Below, in pieces: positions 1 to 13,121 of a stretch of 64,000 nt of DNA. A program made the position numbers and the translations under genes. The notes under the pieces were generated by a model. That model made no database searches. It saw only the letters and a list, made by a program, of their open reading frames with translations, and was not told the DNA's origin. Source of the stretch: Pohlia nutans (Eukaryota > Streptophyta > Bryopsida > Bryales > Mniaceae); NCBI GenBank assembly GCA_022496805.1, contig CM040085.1, forward strand, positions 18,629,811 to 18,693,810. The letters run 5' to 3'. The first letter of the stretch is position 1; the number at the start of each line of letters is the position of its first letter.

Positions 1-215
1 GGCATTTTTTTCCCGACATATTTGTCCTATGTTTTATACTTCAAATGTCAACCTTGTCCATTTCAAACGGGGCAGACAATGAGAGTGACACAAAACTACA
101 TACTACTATTAAAGATAGACTATTTTTCGAGTACTGAGACAACTTTTTTTGGCAAAAAAAAGTGTTAAGTTGAAAAATGCCAAAAACTAGGACAGTTATT
201 TCCGGACAGAGGGAG
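1..215. mobile_element. Stowaway-like MITE, right part (cut by window edge)
   Basis: The right end, read on the minus strand, is CTCCCTCTGTCCGGAAATAA flanked by TA (216-217). This is the classic Stowaway (Tc1/mariner-derived) terminus. The matching left end would lie before base 1. It sits in an intron of the TOC64 gene, downstream of the first TPR exon. Confidence 0.65.
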
Positions 216-263
216 TAACAAACTATCAGCTTGAGCAGCAGAAACTCAACACAAAAAACGTAC

Positions 264-3200
264 TTGCAAAGTTGAAGATAAGCCATGGCACGATTGTTGT
301 AGTAAGTTGCATTATTTCCGTCCATACGAATAGCCTCGGTGTAATGGTTGACAGCTTTCTTGAAGTCCTTCTCTTTGAATGCTGCATTACCCTGCACTCA
401 TGAACATGACATCAATGCTGCAGAACCTCCTGTCTGATTAGCTAGCAATGAAAATATACCAAGAGACGCTTTTTACTGTCGTCCTCCCCAAAAACAGGGC
501 AAATTGATCATATAAGGGAGAGTTGAAATCTGCAATGAAAAGATTACACTATATGATGACTTAAATGGTGAGGGAAATTTACAACAGTTCTTTCAAAGGC
601 CTTAAAAATATGTTTCGGTCATTGAATCAAGATAAAAAAATCCTTAAAAACAGGTTCAAAATTCACACCTTCTCCTTGGCCAGTTCCGCAGCGTCACTGT
701 TACCATTGTTCAAGTTAGAATGTTGGTCAACAGCGACTTTATCTTCTTCCCGCACTGTGGCATACAAAGCTAGTAGTGTATCAAGCAGAAACCGGTCACA
801 GCCCTGTCTTGCAAGTAGGGATACTGCCATAGGCACGTTGCTATGCTCTCCTACTGGCATTGTAACCTGCATTGATTTAGCGATATGTCAATTAAAAATT
901 GAACCGTCACGGGAGGAAACAGCATACCACTTTACACCTATAATTGTATGACCTGGAGAGGACAGTATCCAATGGTAGAAGACTCGTTAGAGAGTTAGTC
1001 CAAAAAGACCAAGGGTTCATGGATTTAAAATGACTGATTATATTGTTCACATGGGGCCAAATTTTATATCACCAAAATCAGCAAAGCACATTGCATGTGT
1101 TGGTCAAAAAATAAATAAAATTGGACAAAAGAGAGTCCCCATATGACCTACTCAAAACTGCTAAATTTTTTTGGCTTCTTGGTCCTTTAGGGTTTAATTT
1201 ACAGAAACACAGCTAAAATTTACAGACTGGGGAAGATGGGGTACCTGACAGCAACCTGACATGCCTGCTATACATATCAGATCCATTGTCCTATTTCGGA
1301 ATTCCTCCAGCGCTTCAGGTTTGGTACTTAACTTGGGAGGTATGTCTGGAACAGTGGGCAATACAAGAATCGTATCGTTCTATTGTATACGACAAAAAAG
1401 AAACAAAAGAAATTAGCTTCCAAACAAAGTGATAAACTTTTACAACTAAAACATAAGTGTGACAGGACAAGTCAAATGCACATAAAATTTCTTTCCTCGT
1501 ATAAAACAAAACTCCTGGCCTCTCACTGCAGAACATTCACAATTGGTAAACTCAATAGGTCAGAGCCCTCTATTTACAACTTACTGCAACTGCATATTAC
1601 CTTGAGGAGATCATTGATAGAATAACGAGCCTCATCCTTAATTCTCTGCAGCAGAGGTACCAATTGAGAACTAGTCTCAAGAGCAGCTTTTGCTCGTGCA
1701 GCTGTAGCTGGTGACAGGTCAGGCTTTGCAGTGGTCAACCATTTTTCATGATTTACCTTGAACTCCCATCTGTGAAAGGGCGAAGACAGAACTTTGAGAC
1801 CAAATCAAAACAGCACTTCAAGCATTTATATTGTGCTTGCTAGGGTAAGTGAGTAAAACATCAGAGAATTAACTAAAATAGATACAAAACGTAGTCCTTA
1901 CTCGTAATCACCGCAGCTACCACTTTTAGATTTGGATAAGCAGCAGGAACATTATGATGCCCACCTCTGAATCATCTGCATGGCAATCCGAAGTAATGAC
2001 AATGCTCCCAAATCAGAACCGCCGCTGATCTCCTTCTGCAGATCCTTCAGACTTGGTACAGTTTTTGCCACAAAATCTCCGAGACTGATGTGTTGCAGAA
2101 CTTGTCCTGTGGAAAAGCAAAGACAAACGACAGACTCATCAAAAACCAAATAAAATAAAATTCTACACGTCTGAAGCTATAGAAACTAATCCATTAGTAC
2201 TTACGAAAAGAAGATAATCTATTAACACGACACTCCCTAGCAGAAAATTGCAGGACATGGTCGAAGACATACGTCCAAGAAGCTTCTGAATCGATCTGGT
2301 AACTGTCCCCACAGATTGTTCATTAGGAATTAACGAAAGTTTGCAGCAATCGTCAGCGATAAGAAACCGTCGAGGTTGTCTCACAGCCATGTAAGGGAGC
2401 TGAAGCAAAATGTGCCCAACTTGCCGCAGGATCGACGGATCCTTTGCAAAACAACCTGCACAATACAATGAATTCATAACCGAAGAAATCATGCACCAGT
2501 ATAAATCAAATCTAAAGACTCAAATCAAGATGAAAGGAATGCAGAATAAAGAGAAGCCACATTATCCAAGGAATATAGCAACATACACGCATGTAAAGAC
2601 ATAACTCTAATCATGCCAGGGTGTAGAGAAAATATGATATAAGCAACAGAATATTTACCAACAGTATCAAAACTTTGTGCCATGGGTAGAACTCCAACCA
2701 CTGGAACAGCTCCATGGGAAGGACGGAATCCTAGAATTCCACAAAAAGCCGCCGGAACTCGCACACTACCAGCAGTATCCGTACCTAACATCCCAAGTAA
2801 ATTTAGGTCAAAACATAAAGCGACATAATCCTTGACTCAGCAGCTACAGAAACATTAGAAGAAAACCTTACACAAATGGTCCCTGAGTTCAATTCAGATC
2901 CCAAGTAGTTGACCATCCATATGCAAAAAAGTCATACACTAATCAAGATTGAGTCTGTACCAACAAGGTATTTATTTGTCACTCGGTACATACAGTTGTC
3001 CCTCTCTATTATGACATGTTTCGGAAGCCCTAACTTCAAGGTGGCAAGCATGGATTAGTCACAGAAATGACTTGTCACATGTGTATTGCTTGAAACAATA
3101 ATATCGTCATATTATGGAGGGTAGACTGTATGTCATTATGCAAAATCAAAATTCTTCAGGAGTTGTGCAATAGTGAAGACAGAGATCTAACTGCAATTTC

Positions 3201-4768
3201 TTCCAGTCAAAACTAGACATTCAATTGTGGATTCCAGTATGCACCCACCTAATGAGAAGTCTACAAGGTCTGCAGCCACAGCAACGCCTGAGCCACTTGA
3301 CGACCCTCCCGGCACACGGTTGGGTGCTGCAGGATTGACTGGTGTTCCATAGTGCTTATTGTCTCCAATGATGCTGCACAGTCCTCCACATCATTTCAAT
3401 TCAATATTCTGACATATATTTTTCGACAAAAAAAGCCGCATTCATTCCAGAAGATGTAAGCAAGCTCTACCTGTAAGCCAGTTCATCCATATGAAGTTTC
3501 CCAATGCAGGTTGCACCAGCATCAACAAGGAAATTGACAGCCGGTGCGGTCCGCGTGGCAGGTTCATGTGTTGATGCCCAATCTGGATTACCGAAACCTG
3601 TGACATGCCCTTCCACATCGAATCTGTCCTCGATCACAAGGTACAAGGCTGACTGTTAATTAAGAATCACCAACAAATACAGTAAAACCGGATACCGTCT
3701 CCTGTATATACTAACAGCAACTCATCTCTTCCTATCAACACTTGCCTGGCCTTCAATGGGGTGTAAGCATGACTAATGTCGAAAACTACTAATCTGTAAC
3801 CCCTAAAGGGCCAAGGAATCATGGTTTTAAAACGATAAATCCAATTGAACATATTGTGAAAAATACAATTCAGATGAGACTGAACTTTATATCACTAGAA
3901 TCGGTGAAGAACAGTGCATATGTTCGTAAAAAAAAAAAGAATTTAAACAAAAGAAAGTCCACATAGAACCTACTCAAAACTGCTAAAAAAACCAATTCAT
4001 GCTTCTTGGTCCTTTAGAGGTTAAATGCAAACGAGGTTGCCATACTGTCCCTTCAATAGTTATCTACAACCTGATGATTTCATAAGAAATCATCATACAT
4101 TGAGTAAGAAAACAGTTTGATCTCAAGAGATTTTGGCTCAAGTGATCTCTTCTACTGATCTCCCAATGAAAGCACACTCCTGCACATTGGTTGAAACGCG
4201 GAAAAGAATCCTCTAGCTTAGCAGTGAAGTTTAGAACTATTCAGAGCTCTAGCAGGTGGCAAGTACTCAAAGGAATTAACCCCTAAAGGACCAAGGATTC
4301 ATGGTTTTAAAATGACAAATTCAATTGAACATATTGTGAAAAATACAATTCAGATGAGACTGAACTTTATAACACTAGAATCAGTGAAGAACAGTGCATC
4401 TGTTGGTCAGAAAACAAAAAAAAATGAACAAAAGAAAGTCCGTATAGAACCTACTCAAAACTGCTAAAAACCAATTCATGCTTCTTGGTCCTTTAGTGGT
4501 TAAGAAAGGCTGGATTTCGCTACAAGGAAGGCCGTGAAACACGAGAAACGTACATGTCCTTGATGGCGAATGTGAGTCCTGAAAGAGGAAGAGGAGCGCT
4601 GGGAGGCGGTGGCGGAGGCGGGGGCAGCAGCTCGAAGTAGTCGATGAAGGCGCCATAGTCCTTCTTGGCTGTCAATCGTAGAGCTCGCCGCAGAACGAAA
4701 AGTCCAGCTATCCCGAGCCCTACCAGGAGCCCCAACGACTTGGCCAGAATCTTATTATCACTCGGCAT
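264..4768 (-). CDS. TOC64: TOC64/OEP64-like outer-envelope protein: membrane anchor, amidase domain and TPR (3' end outside window)
   Basis: Ten exons read from right to left: 4554-4768, 3471-3623, 3249-3373, 2659-2784, 2273-2455, 1965-2106, 1601-1769, 1245-1379, 669-866, 264-391. All join in frame with GT-AG borders (1574 nt, about 524 residues) and the gene continues past the left edge. Residues 8-27 form a membrane anchor, followed by basic residues and a run of eight prolines. The amidase-signature domain has FAIKD (Lys70), PGGSSSGSG (Ser147) and [11 protein letters not shown] (Ser171). Ser147 and Ser171 are 24 residues apart, as in fatty acid amide hydrolase. The last visible exon starts a TPR ([20 protein letters not shown]). 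In plants such proteins sit in the chloroplast outer envelope (or mitochondria) and dock Hsp70/Hsp90-bound preproteins through the TPR. Seed-plant TOC64-III is reported to be catalytically dead; this copy keeps the full triad. The start at 4768 gives the short N-terminus typical of the family. Confidence 0.93.
999..1192. mobile_element. TTAA-family MITE, group A (eroded)
   Basis: The body matches the 3800-4020 and 4280-4499 copies (CTACTCAAAACTGCTAAA near the right) and the right end reads TTGGTCCTTTAGGG then TTTAA. The left end is degraded (GTTAGTCCAAAAAGACCAAG). It lies in the intron between exons 8 and 9 of the TOC64 gene. Confidence 0.6.
3800..4020. mobile_element. TTAA-family MITE, group A
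   Basis: It begins CCCCTAAAGGGCCAAGGAAT after GTAA and ends CTTCTTGGTCCTTTAGAGG before TTAA (4021-4024). It is very similar over its whole length to the copy at 4280-4499, so the two are neighbouring family members in intron 1 of the TOC64 gene. Confidence 0.8.
4280..4499. mobile_element. TTAA-family MITE, group A (best-preserved copy)
   Basis: This 220-bp element is flanked on both sides by TTAA (4276-4279 and 4500-4503). Inverted ends: CCCCTAAAGGACCAAGGATT at left, and CCACTAAAGGACCAAGAAGC when the right end is read in reverse. It has no coding capacity. The CCC ends and TTAA target fit piggyBac-type elements. Confidence 0.85.
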
Positions 4769-5758
4769 GTTTCCTTGCTCGCTTGCTGCGGAACAATCCA
4801 AAGAGCTACTGGCTACACAGGCACCTCCACCCTTCCTAAACCTATTTACCAGCAAGAATTGTCACAACTAAAATTTCAAAGAGTTCTTGACCTCTTGGAA
4901 TCACATTCTTCAAATCCTCAACTCAAAAGACAGAGTGAGCGAGCTCGCAAGAGCAAGAGACTGACACGTTGAAGAATATGTCGATTTATCATCTGTTTCC
5001 GGAATTGCTCCCAATTCACACCTGGATCCAATTCACGACCTTGCTAACCCAAACAGCGCAAAAATCCTCGAAGAAAAGAAGGCGCAATACTTCAAAGCAC
5101 CGTCGATCGCATCAAACCGCGCATGAATTGAATCGCGTGTGACCACCGACAGGAAAGCGCTAAAGCCCTAATAAAAGCTCATTTAAATTCACGAGCACTA
5201 GACCATAAACCCAAAGGCATTGAAGAAGGTTTCTCTCCAACTGGCTCACACTCCCAAGTAAGAAGTAAGAACACCGACGTTCCTGAAATGAAGGCACCGA
5301 GTAAATTAGGGTTTGCAAATGCTACGAATGTCTGTCTGCCATCTCGCAGATAAGGAGCGGATAACATTACTTATCACCCCTTCATCCATATCCAGTTCGT
5401 CCTCGACTGACACTTGTGCGAGGGAGCTACGTAGACGTTGTTGTACGCGCGTGAAGTCTTATTAACGTTTGGCACTTGAATCAATTTAGAGAACTGTCAA
5501 TTTATGAACCAATTTTTGAGGTCACCAATTTGGCATAACTTAGCTTTTGTTAACTGCCGAAAATGGAGGGCCCAGCAGCATGCTTCTCCTCTCGCATTTG
5601 CAAGCATTTGCGAAGTTATTAGTGCTCCTGCTTCCATTGATCAGTCCCTCATGAAGCCCTAATCCGGTTACAGATCAAAATTGAAAAAGCTAACGTGTCG
5701 ATGGTGAGAGTCATTGTGTAATGGTAGGCTTTTGAAAATAAAGCAGCAGCCACACAAA
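4769..5758. promoter_or_regulatory. Divergent intergenic region between the two TOC64-like genes
   Basis: About 990 bp separate the two oppositely oriented start codons, so both promoters must lie here (inference from layout). No gene is seen inside. I could not identify a convincing TATA box or named regulatory motif for either gene. Confidence 0.5.
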
Positions 5759-8700
5759 ATGCCTGCGAGAGGTGAAATAGCGAGGTGTTGTCGTAAAGCA
5801 AAAGACGACGCTGCTGCAACATTCGATTGGCGAAGAATTTCATGTGAAATCTCCAAACGGAGGACGCCTCTCCTCGTTTTGGGGTTATCAGTAGTTGGCA
5901 TTGCAGGTCTGTACGTGCTGGTGAAGACGGGCAAGTTGAAGAGCCTCCCCTGCTTAAGAAGATACTGCCTCCAAGCGCAACCCAAGAACACCGGCACATC
6001 GGCAAACCCGCAACTCGGCGAGTGCAAATTCGGCTTCCAAGATATGTAAGCATCATCATAGGTCTTTTGAATTCATGATATTCATTCTGTTGTACAGCTT
6101 TATGAGTTGGTCAACATCTTGTTTTGAGGCGAAAGTTCTTCACCATCAAGATGGAAGAAGAGGACGACATGTTAGCCCACGTCAATAAGGTGAAGCCACT
6201 CGCTGACCAACTCAACGATGTGGAAGTGGCGACATTGCTTTGACGCTCCTCGAAAGTCTGCCCCCTTCATACGAGTATCTCATTGTTGCAATGGAGAGTA
6301 GGCCCATGAAGGAGTTGACCCTTGATTATGTGACTTCATGAACTTTCAAGGCGCAAGGAGAATGAATCTCGTGGTCAGCTGAGATGAATACACCTTGAGT
6401 AATGGGAGCTACTGACCAATTACAACTTTGAGGATCCCAAGCGGTCAACTCATCTTGTGATCAAAAGGAGAACTAGTTTTATTACCGAGATGATGCACAA
6501 CTTGATGTTCAATCCAATCAACAGTGCCATGCCATTGCGAGAAAGGAACACGTTTATTGACAGGTTTGGGATTTATTGACAGTTTATTGACGATTTGGGA
6601 ATGGACAGGTTTGATGTGGAGTCGGTGGTCACCGGATTTGGAAGCCAAGAGTGGCAGGAAACACATGCACCGGCCTTGCAAACGGCGGTTGCCATTGACC
6701 TCATCCTCAAAGCTGGAGCAGTGGCCACTGGAAAGCAGACCATGGACGAATTTGGCTTAAGGTAAATGGCTTAAGCTTCATAACATTCTTGATCGAGGAG
6801 CTGCCTGAGTATGTGAGCCAATAAGAGGAATCCAGATTCTTTTTGTGCATGAGCTCATGTTATGCTTGCGTGGCTCACGTTTGCATTCTCTATTTCCTTT
6901 CATCCATGTGGGCTCTGATTGCATTCCTTTTGCAATGGAACATGAACTACACTACAGTTTTTCCCCACACTAAAGTGTTAAAAACAAATGTTCGAAAACA
7001 ACACCCTTTTTTGGTAGTGTACGAGAGGCCAGAGTGCTATGTTTGGTTTCAGCAATTTTGAGATCCAAGAGAGAAAGCAGAATTTTAGGTCACAACTGGA
7101 TTCTGTACGGCTTTTGAACTAGTTGCAGGGCTTCTCAATGCAACTCGTTGAACGTGTGCTGAGGTCGTTTCATGAAGAGATTAGTAGAAGTTTAATTTGT
7201 TTTTAAATTTTTGAGCGTAGTTATTTGTTTTCAAACATTTAGTACTTGGAGTGAGCCTGTTATGGGGCTGGAGTGAGCCTGTTATGGGGCAGCCTGCTTG
7301 GCCTAAAGAAGCATGACAGGAAACAAGTTTGAAAGGTGGTTTGGTCGATGGTGGGGCAGCATGTTTGGTAGAAATAGGCGTGACGGGACGACTGACAATC
7401 CTGTAGCTCCAAAGCATTTCGCTGGAGGAGCAGCATGTGGCTCCGGTGTTGCAGTGGCCTCCAATGCTGTCGACTTTGCACTTGGTATGTACATCATGCA
7501 CACTTCCCACTGGGCATGGATTCATTTTCTTCACTTGTCCAAGCTTCCTTCGACAAGGTGAATGATTGTCATTGCAATTTATTGTGCAAAACACTCAGTC
7601 ATAGTTTGCTTACGTTTATCCTAACCCACAGTGACCAAAATGGTCACTATGTTTCTTTCAACAGTTTTGAGTAGGTCCTTTTTGGACTTCCTCTCGTTCG
7701 AATTTATATGTTTTTCACAATATGATCAATTGAATTTGTCATTTAATTTAAAACCGTGAATCCTTGGACCTTTAAATGGTACTAATTCGACCAGCTTGAC
7801 CTTGTTGATGTGTGAGTGGCAGCGGTTGATACAATCGGAGGCATCAGAATTCCTGCAGCTTTTTGTGGCATTTTTGGTTTCCGGCCGTCGCATGGAGTTA
7901 TATCTACCGAAGGAGTAATTCCAGTGGCACCAAGTCTTGATGTTGTAGGTAAGCCAATCACATGAACAGTGAGAAATCCAGATTCGTTTTTTGTGCACAA
8001 TCTTGAGCTTATGTTATGTTTGCAAATGTGACGGAATGTGGCTCACGTTAGAGTATTTTTATTTCCTTTCATCCCGACCCTGCATGTTTCTCATCTGACA
8101 ATCGGTGGCAATGGAGTAAATTGCTTCCAAAGTAGGCCAGCTCTTCAATCTTTTAGTACTCTAGGTTAAGGGTGCAACCAGTATAATGCTATGAGCACCT
8201 TAATCATGAATAACCACTAAACAATCCCTCAACCCATAAATGACCAAGAAACTCAGATTAGGCCTCATTTTATTTATAGCAGTTTTGAGTAGGTCATATG
8301 GAGACTTTCTTTTCTCCAATTTTTATTTATTTTTTGACCAATGAATGCAATACTCTTCACTCATAAAGGACCAAGAAACTCAGTTTGGGCCTCATTTTAT
8401 CTATGGCAGTTTTGAGTAGGTCATATGGAGACTTTCTTTTCTCCAATTTTTATTTATTTTTTGACCAATGAATGCAATATTCTTCACTAATTCAGGTGAT
8501 ATAAAATTTGGCCCTATTTGAATTACCGGTATATGATCATTTTCAAACCAGAATCTTTGGTCCTTTAAGGGTTAAGTTGATTGATGTCTTTTCTGTTGCG
8601 TACCTTTACCAAAGCAAACCTTGCAAAGGTAGGGGCTTGTCACTGACAGCTCAACCTACACAGGTACCGGCCTCATATGGGTACCGGTGTGACGCGTCAC

Positions 8701-11700
8701 ACTATGTGTGACTTATGTGTAACTCATTTAATATGTGCTAGAAATTCCATCTTTAACACCATGTATGCAGCTGCAGCCATGCCATCTATAACACCATCTA
8801 ATTTATGTAATTTTCCCGTTGTTTTTTCTTATAAAAAGGACTTTTTTCTATAATCACACTATTTTTTTAAGGGGGTACCCATATCAGACCATTGTACAAC
8901 ATTATTTTAGTGTTGAAATTCATGATGTGTGTGTGGGGATGATGTAGGGGTGTTGTCCAGGGATCCGAATGTATTGCACCAAGTAGTGAAGGTGCTATTG
9001 CAACAACCAGAGTTGGAATGGGGCGCGCCCTCACAAGTGCTTGTTGCAGACGACTGTTTCGCGTTGTCCACCATCTCGTCCGTTCGCACAGCGGATCTTC
9101 TGGCGAGGGCCGTCACGGAGACACTTGGGACGTAGGTTGATAGCTCACAATTCATGCTCTTGCCTCAGTCTCTTCATTCATGAATGCACTCGCTGCCTAA
9201 TTACATCCATCTGAGTGTAATTATAATATATGGCAGAAAAAGTTGAACTCTTGATTCTGTTATCAGATGGAGATCATGAAGTTATGTTCAATCTTCGATG
9301 TCGAATTGATCCTCTCAGTTGTCAGGCAGTCTCATACACCACGTGAACCTGGGAACGCACATCTCCAACAAAGTGCCCACTTTGCGCAACTTCTTGATGG
9401 AGGAAGAGCGACTACTTAAACAAGACACTTCTCGATACACAACTTACGATGGTCTTCGAGACGCCATGCTCCTAATCTTGCGGTATGTATCTATTCATTT
9501 CTATAAGGTGATAGATAGAAAGGGATGCATGCTCACCATGTTGACATGTATTTTTTGTTTTATGATAAAGTGGACCAGGTACCACATTAATTAATTAATT
9601 AATGCATCACGCATCACACTCTCCCCCCATATCTTGCGGTATATGTTTTAACCCCTAAAGCACCAAGAAACCTGAATCGGGCGTCATGTTTTTTTAACAG
9701 TTTTGAGTTGGTCCTATGTGGACTTCCTTTTGTTCAAATTTATGTGTTTTTTCTTTTAGTGTTGAACGTGCTCCTCAAATTAGTGAAATTACCTGTACAC
9801 ATTATATGTATGTTTTAACCCCTAAAGGACCATGAAGCCGAAATCGGGCGTCATGTTTTTTTAACAGTTTTGAGTAGGTCCTATGTGGACTTCCGCTTGT
9901 TCAAATCTGTTTGTTTCTTGACTAACACATGCAATGTTCTTCATTGATTCTGGTGATTTAAAACTGGTTGCATCTTATTATATTTTTCACAATATGATGG
10001 ATTGAATAATTTGTTATTTTAAAACCACAACTCCTATCGGAGTTATTGCCAACATGTTCCTGTGAACTTTTGAATAGCTTGAGTTAAATTGTCCAAGCGG
10101 TGACAGAAATCTTAGTTTGATATTTGCACACTGATCAAAAAGGGGGTAAATCACATGATTTATCAATCAGTACTAATTGACCGAAACATGATAGTTTCTG
10201 AGAGTCTCTGACTTTCTAATAAAAGTACTTCAAAGGTTTGCTTTAAAAGAGCATTGATATATAATTGAAAAAGTCAGTATATGATTAAGAATATGGTTGC
10301 TGTATGTCTTGCAGGGGAGAGTTCAAAGAGAAACACCGGAGTTGGTTCGATGAAGTAGATCTGGAGCTATCCCCAGATGTTGATGTGCGAGTGAAATTTG
10401 CATTGGCTCCTCATCTGGATGGATTACACAGGATGGCTCTCAAAGTAAAGGACGAGACGCGGGCTGTCATGAATGAACTTCTCTTGGTAAAAACCTCTCA
10501 ACCCTTCTTAGAAAAATCTAACTATACTTTTATTCACAATTTGGCCATTGTGATTTATCAAAACATATTTTTGAATATTTCTCATGCCTAATACTGTATG
10601 TTTTATATTAGTCCTGAAGTTGATACATAACAAAAAAATTACAGTTAAATACCTTTAAAATATCATATTAAATGCAAAATCTCTTCAAAAAATCTTTCAG
10701 AAGGGGTGCAAGTTTCAATGAGGAATCGTTAGCATGATATATTTTTCAAAATGTTTAGATTTTAATTTGAAAATTTGATAGGTGAATAAGCTATAATATA
10801 GTTTGATCCTAGAGCCCATTAACCCCTAAGTGACCAAACGACCATTTTATGGTCGCTGTCCTTTTTCTAGAGCTGTCCAAGATGAAAAAAAACATTATAA
10901 AAAATAAAAAATATTTTCAAACAGGAAATCAAGTCTACTTTTCAACCCAGTTTGAATCATGTCAATCTGAGTTAACCCTTTGACGCGTCAGCGTCCATAT
11001 TCTGGACGCTGGATGATTTCTGACACGTCTCTTCACCACATACGGTGATGTTTTTCATCCATCCAATATTCTCTTGATTCTTGTGCTAGTTGACTACCAT
11101 TTGTACGGTATGAATCTTCAAAATAAGATATTGTGAATTTTTTAAAAATAACAAAAGTGGTTTATGCCAAGTTTCATTCTTAGTTCAAAAAGTGAGACCT
11201 TAAACATGATTTTCCAAAATAAGTAGAATCAAATAATGGAAACCATACCATCTTGTAGTGCATGTTATTCCGATTTCATTATAATTTTTTTTAATTTTTT
11301 TGTGTTAATTTTGGATTTTAAATTGAATTTCAAGAGAAAACCTTGCAAAATTAATTAAAAAATATTAATAATAAATATGATGAATCCAACCGTATAGATG
11401 TTATCTTCACATTGACATTTATAACTTTGCTTTGTACATCAACTCCATTTTTGTTTTTCATCAAACATTTTATAACAAATCTTTGAAAACAATGTTGAAT
11501 CGGGACGTTAAAGGGTTAAACTCCACCGAGGGGAATTTTTCAAAGACAAAACCTCAATATTGTCCTAGTTTTATAAAATTTAATATTTGGGGAAAGAGTA
11601 ATGATGTTCTCTCCTTTGAAAAATTTCCTTTTAAAATTTTGGAATAGAATGTGTAGTTTTAACCAATCATACCAAATTTCAAATTTTAAAAATAAACTTT

Positions 11701-13036
11701 GTAATTTTGATAAGATTTTGAAGTTAAATGCTTCTAAATTCATGACGTGAAGATCTAAATTTATTTTTGGAAAATCAACTGTACGGATAATTTTAAAACA
11801 TCGTGTTTTTCATTTTCTCTATTAGACCAAACTTCATCGAAAATAAAGAAGTCACATATTATAACACATCTACGTTTTGTCCAATTGATACCCCTCTGTC
11901 ATTTAGGGGTTAAGTTTGCCAAAGCAATAAAATGTTAAATATTTAGAATTTTGAAGACATTTTGGATTAAGCCCAACTTATTATGAAGATGCATTTTCTT
12001 GCCATTAAACCCAGACTGATAAAGTTGGACTCAATGACAAGAATCTTCATTAAAATTGGGTTTGACCATTTAAAATGCTTGGTCTTTTTAAGGGTTAACC
12101 CCTAAAGGACCGGGGGTGTTGAACTTAGCTCTTGTTTTCTTGACTAGCTCTTGTAACAAACTCAATTCCTCAGTGGTGTGGGTAATTTTGACGATCGGCA
12201 CCATTGAAATTAAAGAAGACTTACTTAGCTTTTGTATGAAAAAAGGATCAACAAAATCGCACAATTTTTGAGAAAATGCCACTATTGAGAAGATTGATGG
12301 AACTCATTTGGGGTATTTTGTACATATGCTGAAACCGGATTGTTCAAAAGTGCTCCAAAAAAACAAAGCCTTTATGGTCCTTTAGGGGTTAAAATACTAT
12401 TATAGTTGTAAATCCGACCTTGTTCAAGAGTGAAGCTAATCAAGTGTAGAGGTAAATGTGTGCCTGCAGACGGATGCACTGCTAGTGATACCATCAACAC
12501 CAAGTTTGCCGCCGAGTAGAGCAGCCAGGAGTAAAGAACTGGAGATTTTTGAGTCACGAGCTTTGAGTATTCTAAGCGTTGCAACCATGGCTGGTTGCTG
12601 TCAAGTATGTTTCTGAATCACCTCTTGAAAACAAGCATCATCAGTATCAGGGCTTTGTTTTTTTTCTGACAAACTGGTGCCAGTTTGCACCAGAAAAAAA
12701 AATCCCCAGCAAAACGCCTTTGTAAAGGAATTTGATATTTTCATGACATAGACGCCATTGAGTCAAGTGTAATTTTTTAGCTTCAAAATCAACCTTCGTC
12801 AAGTCAAATTTTGCCTGGCATTCCTGAAGTGAGCATAAGAGTTCAAACTTGGAACCTCTACTCTCACAAAATTTAACTATCACTGTAGCTAGAGTCGTAC
12901 CCAGCGATTGCTGTTTTAAAGTAGAGAAAATATTACATATATACAATGTATTATATATGTATATAATGTATATATATATTATATATATATTATATATATA
13001 TAATGTATATTTTATATATATATTATATATATAATG

Positions 13037-13121
<85 letters not shown>

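Noticed and set aside
12929..13120. Possible replication origin or matrix-attachment site in the TA tract
   Set aside because: A simple TA microsatellite in an intron; sequence alone gives no support for a special role.
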